Part shown: piece by piece, positions 32,477 through 40,848 of the stretch
How positions within the stretch are numbered: position 1 is the stretch's first letter
Layout: each line of letters opens with the position of its first letter
Program-made: the position numbers and the translations under genes
Notes under the pieces: generated by a model
Database searches by the model: none
Told to the model about the DNA's origin: nothing
Seen by the model: only the letters and a program-made list of their open reading frames with translations
NCBI RefSeq assembly: GCF_014204815.1
Contig: NZ_JACHMC010000001.1
Coordinates: 1 to 64,000, forward strand
Origin: Micrococcus flavus
Lineage (GTDB): Bacteria > Actinomycetota > Actinomycetes > Actinomycetales > Micrococcaceae
DNA length: 64,000 bases
Reading direction: 5' to 3'

Positions 32477-33855
32477 GCACGGCGGCCCCCACGACGACGG
32501 CGCAGCCCGCCCCCCGGGGGCGCCTCGCCGGCGACGAGGGCCTGCTGCGCCTGCTGCGCACCGACCCCGTCTCCCGGCACACCCGGATCGTGCTGTGGGG
32601 GCTGGCAGGGCTGGCCGTGGTGTCCGAGGTGGTGCTCTTCGTGCTCGAGCCCACGCTTCTCGAATGGACCCTCGCGGAGCCCGCCGTGCAGGCCGAGATC
32701 GACGCCGGGCTCGCCCCGCCGGAGATGAACCCCCGGGAGGGGCTCGGACTGGCGGTGCGGATCGGCATCGCGGCGTTCGGCGTCCTCGCCACGCTGCTGT
32801 TCGCCTGGCAGCCCTCGATCGCCGCCGTCGTGGTGCTCGGGGCCAGCGCCGTGCTCCTGGGCGGGCTCGTGGGCCCGGACAGCCAGCAGCTCACGCCCAC
32901 CTCCCTGGCGGCGCTGTGGGTCCTCGGCGGGGCGATGGTGGTCCGCTACTCGCACCGCGGATTCGTGTGGCTGGCGCTCGCGGCGGCCATGGCCGTCACC
33001 GTGGCGGGGGAGCTGCTGGCCGGCCCGCCCACGGAGGGGATGCCCGACCCGCACGGTGTCCACGCCGTGACACTCGTCCTCGCCGTCCTCGCCGCGGTGC
33101 CCGCCTACCTCGTGCGCCGCGCTCGGCACCGCGCCCGGGACCGAGTGACCGCCTTCGCCGCGCAGGAGGAGCGCGTGCGCCAGGCCGCCGAGCAGGAGCG
33201 GCAACGGATCGCGGTGGAGCTGCACGACGTCGTCGCGCACGGGCTGACCGTGATCTCCATGCAGGCCGCCATGCTGCCCACCCTCACGGACGCGGACCGC
33301 CGCCGCGGGGCGGAGGAGGCGATCGAGACGGCGGCCCGGCAGTCGCTGGTGGACCTGCGGCGCATGCTCACCGCACTGCGGGGCACCTCCCGCAACGAGG
33401 ACACCCAGGACCCCGACGCCGTCGCCGACCTCCCCGGGCGGCTCGCCGAGCTGCAGGCCCGCCTGCGCGGCGCCGGCTACGCGGTCGACGGCGAGTTCGC
33501 GGGCCTGGACCTGCTGCCGGAGTCGATGCGGCTGACCGTGCTGCGGATCGCGCAGGAGGCCACCACCAATGTGCTCAAGCACGGCCCCGGGACCGGGCGG
33601 GTGTGCCTGTGCACCCGCGTGGACGAGGACGCCCGCGTCACGGTGCGCGTGGAGAGCCCGCTGGCCCCGCCCCGGCCCGAGCCCGAGCGGGGCCCGGGCG
33701 GGCGCGGGACGGGGGCGGGGCCGCGGCGCGCGTTCCCGTCCTCCGGGTTCGGGCTGGCGGGGATGGCCGAGCGCGTCAGCCTGTTCGGCGGGACCATCAC
33801 CGCCGGCGCCCGGGACGGGCGCTGGGTGGTGGACGCCGTCCTGCCGACCCGCTGA
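32473..33855 (+). CDS. NarL-type sensor histidine kinase
   Basis: A 460-aa HPK7-type kinase with about five membrane helices (about 38-215) and a cytoplasmic part. Features are ERQRIAVELHDVVAHGLTVISMQAAM (His about 251), N-box IAQEATTNVLKHGPGTG and G-box SSGFGLAGMAERVSLFGG. The lid region holds a Pro/Arg/Gly-rich insert (about 396-422). GTG 32473 overlaps the regulator's stop. Signal unknown. Confidence 0.92.
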   Translation: MSTAAPTTTAQPAPRGRLAGDEGLLRLLRTDPVSRHTRIVLWGLAGLAVVSEVVLFVLEPTLLEWTLAEPAVQAEIDAGLAPPEMNPREGLGLAVRIGIAAFGVLATLLFAWQPSIAAVVVLGASAVLLGGLVGPDSQQLTPTSLAALWVLGGAMVVRYSHRGFVWLALAAAMAVTVAGELLAGPPTEGMPDPHGVHAVTLVLAVLAAVPAYLVRRARHRARDRVTAFAAQEERVRQAAEQERQRIAVELHDVVAHGLTVISMQAAMLPTLTDADRRRGAEEAIETAARQSLVDLRRMLTALRGTSRNEDTQDPDAVADLPGRLAELQARLRGAGYAVDGEFAGLDLLPESMRLTVLRIAQEATTNVLKHGPGTGRVCLCTRVDEDARVTVRVESPLAPPRPEPERGPGGRGTGAGPRRAFPSSGFGLAGMAERVSLFGGTITAGARDGRWVVDAVLPTR

Positions 33856-33876
33856 CCGGCGTCGGGGAGCAGCAGG

Positions 33877-36800
33877 TCAGCGGGCCAACGCCACCGTGAC
33901 CTCGCCGCCGGGCTCGAGCGTGTGCTCCTGCCCGGCGATCACCATGGGCACGGGGTGCCACATGCCCTCGCCGGCCGTGACCGTCACGTCCGTCTGGGTC
34001 ATGTGGATCACCACGGGCTGCTGGTGGTAGCGGATCACGAAGCGGGCGCCGGGCAGCTGACGGGGCAGGCGCGGGTCCAGGCGGACGACGTCGTCGCGCG
34101 TCTCCAGGCCCGAGTAGCAGCGGATGACGGTGTCCACGGTGCCGGCCATGAGGCCCAGGTGGATGCCCTCACGGGTGGTGCCGCCCTGCGTGTCGGACAG
34201 GTCCGACTCGAGCGCCTCCGTGAAGAGGTCCCACGAGCGGTCCGGGTCCGTGCGGGCCGCCACCCACGCGTGCACCAGGCGGGAGAGCGTGGAGCCGTGG
34301 GTGGAGCGGGCCTCGTAGTACTCCACGGTGCGCTCGAGGGCCTCCTGCGGCAGCGAGTAGCCCATCCGGCCCAGGATCTCCTCGAGCTCCGGCCCGGAGA
34401 ACAGGTAGGGGAGCATGAGGGTGTCCGCCTGCTTGGAGAGCTTGTACCGGTTGGTGGCGTCGCCCTCGGACTGCAGGATCAGGTCCATGCGGCCGATGTT
34501 CCCGTACTTGGCGCGGTAGCCCTCCCAGTCGAACTCGATCAGGTCCTGGTAGCCCTCGAACTGCGCGAGGATGCCCTTCTCCGGACCCTCCTCGAAGAAC
34601 GGCACGGTGAGCTTGGCGCTGATGTCCTCCCAGCGCTCGATCTCCTCCTGGTGGACCTCCATGACCTCCGGCAGACCGTCGTCCAGGGTGTCCAGCCAGC
34701 GCAGCAGGCGGGCGGTCTCGGACAGAACCCAGGACGTCAGCACGTTGGTGTACGCGTTGTTGCGCAGGCCCGAGCCGGGGGTCTGCGGGTAGCCGTCGTG
34801 GAACTCGTCCGGGCCCATGACGCCGTGGATCTCGTAGCGGCCGGTGTCCTGGTTGAACAGGGTCATGGACGCGAAGAACCGGGAGATCTCCACGAGCATC
34901 TCCGCGGCGTAGTCGGAGATGAAGCTCGCGTCCTTGGCGATCTCGATGTACCGCAGCACCGAGTAGGCGATGTCCAGGGAGACGTGACGCTGGTTGTGGG
35001 AGTTGTCGGGCATCCACATGCGCGAGCGCGGGTTCCACAGCTCGGTGGGGGTCTCCTCGCGGCCGTCCGAGCCGGACTGCCACGGGTACATGGCGCCGGC
35101 CCAGCCCTCGGCCTGCGCGTTGGCGCGGGCCTCGTTGAGGCGGCGGTAGCGGTACATCAGCAGGCCGCGGGTGATCTCCGGTCGGCGCAGCGTGAGCATG
35201 GGGTAGACGAAGATCTCGTCCCAGAAGATGTGGCCGCGGTAGCCCTCGCCGTGCAGGCCACGGGCGCCCACGGAGGCGTCCAGGTCGCGACGACGGCCGT
35301 ACGCCGTCTGCAGCACGTGGAACGTGTGCAGGTTCAGCGCCAGCTGCTGGCGCAGGGACGCCCCGTCCTTGCCCACGGACACCGCGGAGCCCACCGAGGC
35401 CGAGCGCCCGGCGTCGAACGCGGGGGCCACGTACTCCTCGCCCGGGGCGAACGCGGCGCTGGAGCGACGCTGGTTCCGATGCTGCTCGGCCAGGTCGATC
35501 CGCACGCTGAACCGGTCCCAGTTCATCCCCCAGCGCTGCTCGTGCAGCGTGAGCAGGTTGCGGAAGTTCCGCGAGCGCTGGACGGCCTTGACGGCCGACT
35601 CCCACACGGACGCGTTGGCGTGGTCGTGCGTGGTGACCACCGCGGCGGTCTTCTCGAGCACGAGCGGCACGCCCTCCTCGATGTGGAGGCGGATGTCCTG
35701 GCCCGCGACGAGGGGCGAGTCGTCGACGGGGCGGCGGATGGGCTCGTCGTGGCCCACGGGCGCCACCTGGCGGGTGCGGGTGGCCACGGCCACGTGGATG
35801 CGGGACTGGGAGGTCACCGTCTCCAGGAGCACGGTCTCCCCGTCGATCTCGCGGGCCTGGGACGGCTCGAGGTGGTGGTTGGCCAGCGTGCGGTCGTCCG
35901 AGACGTTCAGGTTGGCCACGCGGCCCTCGATCATCGACCGCACCGTGAGGTCGCCGGACCAGTTCTCCGCCATCACGGTGAGCTCGATGGCCGCGAGGTG
36001 GCGGTTGGCGAGCGACTGGAACTGACGGGTGTGCAGGGAGGTGCGCCGGCCCTGCTCGTCCTCGAACGTCATGGTGCGGGAGAGGACGCCGCGGCGCAGG
36101 TCCATCTCCTGCACGAAGTCCACCATGTTCTCGTCGCTCGGCAGCAGCGGGCGGCCGCCGCGGGGGATGACCACCAGGGGCGTCCAGTCCTGGATGTTCA
36201 CCATGTGCTCGGTGACGACCTCGCGCCCCTGGACCATCGAGGTCAGGCGGTTGAACAGGCCCGCCATGTAGGTGCCCGGGTAGTGCACGTCCGTGATGAC
36301 CGTGCCGGGGATGGAGCCGCGGGTGCCCCAGTAGCCGTTGGCCATGGTGCACAGCACCTCGCGGGTGCCCTCGGACTCGGGGTCGAAGTGGTCCCAGCGC
36401 AGCACCCACGCCGCGTCGAACGGGGCGGTGGTGCGGCGGTGCAGGGCCAGCGTGCCGAAGTCCTCCACCACGATGTGCGCGCCGGCGTCCTTGAGCCGGG
36501 CCTTGCCGTGCTCCGGCTCGCGGTTCACGCCGATCACCAGGCCGAACCGGCCGTCCGAGGCGGCCTTCACGCCGGAGACGGCGTCCTCGAGCACCATGGC
36601 GTCCGCCACGTCCACGCCGAGCTCGCGGGCGGCCTCCCAGAACATGGCCGGGTCCGGCTTGCCGGGCAGGCCGCGCTCGATCGCGGTGTGCCCGTCCACG
36701 ATCACGGGGAAGTAGTCCAGGACGCCGCCCGCGGACAGCACGGCCCGGGAGTTCTTCGAGGAGGTCACCAGCGCCACCGGCACGCCCTTGTGGTGCAGCT

Positions 36801-37260
36801 CCTGCAGCAGCGCGACGGCCTCGGGGAACACGCGCACCCCGTCCCGCTCCAGGACCTTCTCGAAGTGCCCCTGCTTGCGCTCGGCCAGAGCGATCACCGT
36901 GAGGTCCGGCTGCTCGGCGGCGCCGTCGTCGTCGACCTCCGGCACGTGCAGCCCGCGCGAGGCGAAGAAGGCGCGCACGCCGTCCTCGCGGGGGCGGCCG
37001 TCCACGTGGTGGAGGTAGTCGTCCTTGGCGTCGAAGGGCCGGAGGGCGTCCGGGTCCGCGGCGACGGCGGCGCGGTTGGCCTCCAGCGCGCCCACGGCGG
37101 GCAGGGCCTCGTCGAACAGCTCCTTCCACGCCGCCGCGTGCACGCCGGCGGTGTCCGTGATCACCCCGTCCATGTCGAAGATCACCGCGCGGTAGCGGCG
37201 CAGGCGGTGGCGGCGGGAGTTCAGGTCCTGCTGCTCGGCGGGGGTGAAGGTCTGGGTCAC
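33877..37260 (-). CDS. Fused beta-phosphoglucomutase and GH65 disaccharide phosphorylase
   Basis: A 1,127-aa fusion. Residues about 20-285 form a HAD phosphatase/mutase: FDMDGVITDTAGVHAAAWKELF (nucleophile and acid Asp pair), VTSSKN, GKPDPAMF and VLEDAVSGVKAA. Residues about 305-1120 are glycoside hydrolase family 65, with NGYWGTRGSIPG, HIFWDEIFVYPML, MYPWQSGSDG and catalytic acid Glu in IHGVMGPDEFHDG. The enzyme should split maltose, trehalose or kojibiose with phosphate to beta-glucose-1-phosphate, which the HAD half turns into glucose-6-phosphate, giving channelling in one chain. Which disaccharide is used cannot be read. Start GTG 37260 with AGAGG upstream. Confidence 0.9.
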   Translation of the reverse strand: MTQTFTPAEQQDLNSRRHRLRRYRAVIFDMDGVITDTAGVHAAAWKELFDEALPAVGALEANRAAVAADPDALRPFDAKDDYLHHVDGRPREDGVRAFFASRGLHVPEVDDDGAAEQPDLTVIALAERKQGHFEKVLERDGVRVFPEAVALLQELHHKGVPVALVTSSKNSRAVLSAGGVLDYFPVIVDGHTAIERGLPGKPDPAMFWEAARELGVDVADAMVLEDAVSGVKAASDGRFGLVIGVNREPEHGKARLKDAGAHIVVEDFGTLALHRRTTAPFDAAWVLRWDHFDPESEGTREVLCTMANGYWGTRGSIPGTVITDVHYPGTYMAGLFNRLTSMVQGREVVTEHMVNIQDWTPLVVIPRGGRPLLPSDENMVDFVQEMDLRRGVLSRTMTFEDEQGRRTSLHTRQFQSLANRHLAAIELTVMAENWSGDLTVRSMIEGRVANLNVSDDRTLANHHLEPSQAREIDGETVLLETVTSQSRIHVAVATRTRQVAPVGHDEPIRRPVDDSPLVAGQDIRLHIEEGVPLVLEKTAAVVTTHDHANASVWESAVKAVQRSRNFRNLLTLHEQRWGMNWDRFSVRIDLAEQHRNQRRSSAAFAPGEEYVAPAFDAGRSASVGSAVSVGKDGASLRQQLALNLHTFHVLQTAYGRRRDLDASVGARGLHGEGYRGHIFWDEIFVYPMLTLRRPEITRGLLMYRYRRLNEARANAQAEGWAGAMYPWQSGSDGREETPTELWNPRSRMWMPDNSHNQRHVSLDIAYSVLRYIEIAKDASFISDYAAEMLVEISRFFASMTLFNQDTGRYEIHGVMGPDEFHDGYPQTPGSGLRNNAYTNVLTSWVLSETARLLRWLDTLDDGLPEVMEVHQEEIERWEDISAKLTVPFFEEGPEKGILAQFEGYQDLIEFDWEGYRAKYGNIGRMDLILQSEGDATNRYKLSKQADTLMLPYLFSGPELEEILGRMGYSLPQEALERTVEYYEARSTHGSTLSRLVHAWVAARTDPDRSWDLFTEALESDLSDTQGGTTREGIHLGLMAGTVDTVIRCYSGLETRDDVVRLDPRLPRQLPGARFVIRYHQQPVVIHMTQTDVTVTAGEGMWHPVPMVIAGQEHTLEPGGEVTVALAR

Positions 37261-37760
37261 GGTGCGCCTCTGCTCTCGGGGAGGATCGGGGATGTGCGGG
37301 CACGCCAGGGCCCGCCCGGAGACTCCCCGGACGGGCCGACGTTGGTTGAGGCCCAGCCTACGGGGGCGGACCGGACGGCGGGAGGGGGTGACGGGGTCCT
37401 GGGGGTGAGTCCCCTCACGGCGCGTCGGGCGGCTCGCGTCGCGTGCCGGGCGGGCCTCGGCGTTGTCAGAGAACTGCCAGGCTGCGTCCGGGGTGTGCCC
37501 ACATTCGGTTCTTAAGGTGGAACCACCTCATCGACGTGCGAGCGGTGCAGGTGCGAGTGATGACACGGAAGGGGCCCCGGAGCGATCCGGGGCCCCTTCC
37601 CTGTGCGCGGGTCTTCGGGGCGGGTCCGCGTCCGACGCAGTCCCCGCCACGCGGACTTGTGCGGTCACGACTCTGAGAACAGTGAGCGTTCCACTAGTGT
37701 GTCTCGCATCACATTCTGCACCCCTGCCCCGAACACACTTTCCCCGAATGAGGTCACACG
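37261..37760. other. 500-bp divergent intergenic region with hairpin and T-box-like stretch
   Basis: No gene is seen. From the left it holds the GH65 promoter region, then AGAAC...GTTCT, then AAGGTGGAACCACC (about 37514-37527), which pairs with itself and resembles 11 of 14 bases of the T-box motif AGGGTGGNACCGCG. A 14-bp perfect stem, GGAAGGGGCCCCGG / CCGGGGCCCCTTCC, follows at 37567-37600 with a 6-base loop and no U-tract. After that come a -10-like TAGTGT (37695) and a CRP-like site. A leader RNA, a small RNA or an insulating hairpin are all possible. Confidence 0.45.
37698..37713. promoter_or_regulatory. CRP/GlxR-type operator upstream of cstA
   Basis: TGTGTCTCGCATCACA matches TGTGA-N6-TCACA at 9 of 10 positions. 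It overlaps the end of a TAGTGT -10-like box, 48 bp before the ATG. cstA genes are classic cAMP-CRP (or GlxR) targets in other bacteria, so the site is plausible. Confidence 0.55.
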
Positions 37761-39485
37761 ATGAACTCCCTCGTGCTCGCGCTGGTCGGCGTCGCGATGA
37801 TCGTCGCCGGCTACCTGCTCTACTCACGGTTCCTGGCCAGGAAGGTGTACCGGCTGGACCCGGACTACATCACGCCTGCCCACCGCTATGAGGACGGGGT
37901 CGACTTCATCCCCACCAACAAGCTGGTCCTCTGGGGCCACCACTTCACGTCCGTGGCCGGTGCGGCGCCCATCGTGGGCCCGGCGGTGGCCGTGATCTGG
38001 GGGTGGGGCCCGGCCTTCCTCTGGGTCACGCTCGGCACCGTCTTCTTCGCCGGCATGCACGACCTCGGGGCCCTGTGGGCCTCGGGTCGCAACAAGGCGC
38101 AGTCGATCGGCACGCTCTCGGGCAAGTACATCGGCCGCCACGGCCGCAACCTGTTCCTCGTGGTGATCTTCCTGCTGCTGCTCATGGTGAACGCCGCCTT
38201 CGCGGTGGTGATCTCCAACCTGCTGGTCTCCACCCCCACCGCCGTCATCCCCACCTGGGGCGCGATCGTGGTCGCGCTGCTGGTCGGCCAGGCGATCTAC
38301 CGCCTCAAGTGGAGCCTGCCGCTGGTCTCCGTGGTGGGCGTGGGCGCGCTCTACGGACTCATGCTGCTCGGCGACCGCTTCCCGATCGTCCTGCCGGAGA
38401 CCATCCTCGGGCTCTCGGCGAACGCCTTCTGGATCGTCGTCCTCTTCGTCTACGCGGGCATCGCCTCCATGCTGCCGGTGTGGATGCTCCTGCAGCCGCG
38501 CGACTACATCAACGGCCTGCAGCTGTTCATCGGCCTGGGCATCCTCTACGGCGCCATCCTCATCTCCTCGCCCACCGTGGTGGCCCCGTTCTACAACGAG
38601 AACGTCCCGGAGGGCACCCCGGGCATCATTCCGCTGCTGTTCGTGACCATCGCCTGCGGTGCGATCTCCGGCTTCCACGGCATCGTCTCCTCCGGCACCT
38701 CCTCGAAGCAGATCGCGAAGGAGACCGACGCCCGGTTCGTCGGCTACTTCGGCGCCGTCGGCGAGGGCCTGCTGTCCCTCGGCACCATCATCGCGGTGAC
38801 CGCGGGCTTCCGCTCTCTCGCGGATTGGGAGGAGGTCTACTCGGCCTTCGGCCAGGGCGGGGTGCAGGCCTTCGTGACCGCCGGCGGCCAGATCCTCAAC
38901 ACCGGACTGGGCATCCCCACCGGCCTGTCCTCCACGATCCTCGCGACCATGGCCGTGCTCTTCGCCGCGACCACCATGGACACCGGTGTGCGCCTGCAGC
39001 GCTTCGTGGTGGCGGAGATCGGCGGGATCCTGGGCTTGAAGCTCGGGACCCTGGTCTCCACGCTGATCGTGCTCGCCGTGACCATGGGCCTGGCGTTCGG
39101 CGCCGGCGCGGACGGCTCCGGCGGCATGGTCATCTGGCCCCTGTTCGGCACCACCAACCAGCTGATGGCCGCGCTGACGCTGTCCATCGTGTGCGTCATC
39201 CTGCTGCGCCTGCGCCGTCCGGTCCTGCCGGTGCTCCTCCCGCTGGTGTTCGTGGCGTTCATGTCCGTGTACGCACTGTTCGTGCAGCTGGGGCAGTTCT
39301 GGAACGCGCAGAACTGGCTGCTCCTGATCCTGGACGTCATCATCCTGGTCAGCGCGCTCTGGGTGCTGGTCACCGCCTTCGGTGCCATGGCCGCCGCCCG
39401 CAGGGCCCCGGCCGTCACCCCGGAGGAGGACGAGGCCGTGGACGCCGAGGACGCCTTGGAGCCCTCCGGCGGCCGCCGCGGCTGA
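37761..39485 (+). CDS. cstA: Carbon starvation protein A family transporter (CstA/BtsT)
   Basis: A 574-aa membrane protein with about 15 helices. CstA marks include DGVDFIPTNKLVLWGHHFTSVAGAAPIVGPA (about 47-77), a conserved block with the HH pair, ISGFHGIVSSGTSSKQI, FAATTMDTGVRLQRF and WPLFGTTNQLMAALTL. Relatives import pyruvate or peptides under carbon shortage. Two genes follow in tandem: a small CC-terminal protein and an ArsA ATPase. The CRP-type site upstream fits starvation control. ATG 37761 with GAGG about 8 nt upstream. Confidence 0.93.
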   Translation: MNSLVLALVGVAMIVAGYLLYSRFLARKVYRLDPDYITPAHRYEDGVDFIPTNKLVLWGHHFTSVAGAAPIVGPAVAVIWGWGPAFLWVTLGTVFFAGMHDLGALWASGRNKAQSIGTLSGKYIGRHGRNLFLVVIFLLLLMVNAAFAVVISNLLVSTPTAVIPTWGAIVVALLVGQAIYRLKWSLPLVSVVGVGALYGLMLLGDRFPIVLPETILGLSANAFWIVVLFVYAGIASMLPVWMLLQPRDYINGLQLFIGLGILYGAILISSPTVVAPFYNENVPEGTPGIIPLLFVTIACGAISGFHGIVSSGTSSKQIAKETDARFVGYFGAVGEGLLSLGTIIAVTAGFRSLADWEEVYSAFGQGGVQAFVTAGGQILNTGLGIPTGLSSTILATMAVLFAATTMDTGVRLQRFVVAEIGGILGLKLGTLVSTLIVLAVTMGLAFGAGADGSGGMVIWPLFGTTNQLMAALTLSIVCVILLRLRRPVLPVLLPLVFVAFMSVYALFVQLGQFWNAQNWLLLILDVIILVSALWVLVTAFGAMAAARRAPAVTPEEDEAVDAEDALEPSGGRRG

Positions 39486-39500
39486 ACGGCGGAGGAACGC

Positions 39501-39764
39501 ATGGGTGTCGGCGAGCGCCTGAGGGCGCTCTCGGAGGGGCTGAACGCGTTCTACGCCGGCCCCTACCGGGCCACCTTCGCCCGGGCCCGCCGGGACGAGG
39601 AGGACCTGTTCATGATGATGGTCTTCTCGGACGCCCTCGGCGTGCCCAATCCCGCCACCTACTACACGGTGGAGCTGCTGCCCGTGGTCTACGAGCGGTT
39701 CCACGAGTGGCACCGGCGGATGGGCATGGAGCGCTCCCCGCTGGACACCGTCAGCTGCTGCTGA
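39501..39764 (+). CDS. Small CstA-linked protein ending in Cys-Cys (cory-CC-star type)
   Basis: An 87-aa soluble protein, helical by eye, with a Met/Phe-rich middle (DLFMMMVFSDALGVPNPATYYTVELLP), a motif YERFHEWHRRMGMERSPLD, and cysteines as its last two residues (TVSCC-stop). From memory it corresponds to the cory-CC-star proteins of actinobacteria. It holds the position that the DUF466 proteins YbdD and YjiX hold next to cstA and btsT in E. coli, which also end in CC as I recall. It probably assists or assembles the transporter; how is unknown. GGAGGA precedes ATG 39501, 15 bp after cstA. Confidence 0.8.
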   Translation: MGVGERLRALSEGLNAFYAGPYRATFARARRDEEDLFMMMVFSDALGVPNPATYYTVELLPVVYERFHEWHRRMGMERSPLDTVSCC

Positions 39765-39827
39765 GCGGGGTCCTGCACCCCGCCCCGCACCCAGCAGAGG
39801 ACTCGGCGAAGGAGGAGAGGACATCCG

Positions 39828-40835
39828 ATGGGCTCCACGACGACGGACACAGGCCTGAGCACGCACCTCGCCTCCCGGCGGGTCGTCTTCTTCGGCGGCA
39901 AGGGAGGCGTGGGCAAGACGACGGTCGCCTCCGCCACCGCCGCGGCCCTCGCCGCCGCCGGGCGGCGCGTGCTCGTGGTCTCCACGGACCCGGCGCACAA
40001 CCTCGGCCACCTGTGGGACACCGAGGTCGGGGACACGGAGACGGACCTGCTGACCGCCGAGGGCGGGGGAGCCGTCGTCGGGGTGGAGGTGGACCCGGAC
40101 GCGGTGGCGGCGCGGCACCTGGACGCCGTGAAGGACACGGTGCGCGGCCTGATGCCGGCGCACCTCCACCAGGAGGTCGACCGGTACTTCCGGCTCGCCG
40201 CGGCCTCACCCGGCACGCATGAGGCGGCGCTGCTGGAACGGATCTCCCGGATCGCCCTCGAGGCACAGGAGCGGTTCGACGCGGTCCTGTTCGACACGGC
40301 CCCCACCGGTCACACGACGCGGCTGCTCGAGCTGCCCACCCGCATGGGCGCCTGGGCGGACGGGCTGCTGGAACGGCGCGACCGGACCGAGAGGTACGCG
40401 GACGCGATGCGCGGCCTGGACGGCAGGCGCGGGCTCGAGGGACCACGGACCGCGCAGGAGCGGCGGGACCTGCGCATCCGCGAGGTGCTCACCGCACGGC
40501 GCCGGATCTTCGCGGACATGGAGGCGTTGCTGACGGACCCGGACCGGTGCACGTTCGTGCCGGTGCTGACGGCCGAGCGGATGCCCGTGCTGGAGACCGT
40601 GCAGCTGTGCCGCCGCCTGGCCGAGGACCGGATCGCCGTGGCGGCCCTGGTGGTCAACCGGCGCTCGCCCGAGGACGCGGGCGCGGCGCTCGCCGCGCGG
40701 TCGGTGTCCGAGGCGGGGCACATGGCGGATCTGGTGCGCCAGGTGCCGCACGTGCCCGTGGTGCAGGTGCCGTGGGTGGACGGCGAGCCCACCGGCCGGG
40801 AGGCCGTGACGGCGATCGGACGGCTGCTGGGCTGA
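39828..40835 (+). CDS. ArsA/Get3-family ATPase
   Basis: A 335-aa deviant-Walker-A ATPase: GGKGGVGKTT (23-32, with signature Lys25), STDPAHNLGHLWDTEVG (switch I, about 50-66) and DTAPTGHTTRLLELP (switch II, about 152-166). Only one ATPase domain, and none of the cysteine triad of arsenite-pump ArsA is evident. Get3-type relatives handle hydrophobic tails of membrane proteins. The link with cstA and the CC-terminal protein suggests a chaperone or metal-delivery role for that complex rather than arsenic resistance. AAGGAGG precedes ATG 39828. Confidence 0.88.
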   Translation: MGSTTTDTGLSTHLASRRVVFFGGKGGVGKTTVASATAAALAAAGRRVLVVSTDPAHNLGHLWDTEVGDTETDLLTAEGGGAVVGVEVDPDAVAARHLDAVKDTVRGLMPAHLHQEVDRYFRLAAASPGTHEAALLERISRIALEAQERFDAVLFDTAPTGHTTRLLELPTRMGAWADGLLERRDRTERYADAMRGLDGRRGLEGPRTAQERRDLRIREVLTARRRIFADMEALLTDPDRCTFVPVLTAERMPVLETVQLCRRLAEDRIAVAALVVNRRSPEDAGAALAARSVSEAGHMADLVRQVPHVPVVQVPWVDGEPTGREAVTAIGRLLG

Positions 40836-40848
40836 GGGGCGAGCCGGG

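Noticed and set aside
33922-37515. Plus-strand open frame of about 1,200 codons opposite the GH65 fusion
   Set aside because: No recognisable domain and a His/Val/Gly/Arg-biased composition. The minus strand carries complete HAD and GH65 motifs.
39828-40835. Arsenite-pump ATPase (arsenic resistance)
   Set aside because: Only one ATPase domain, no Cys triad and no arsB, arsR or arsC nearby; the neighbours are cstA and the CC protein.
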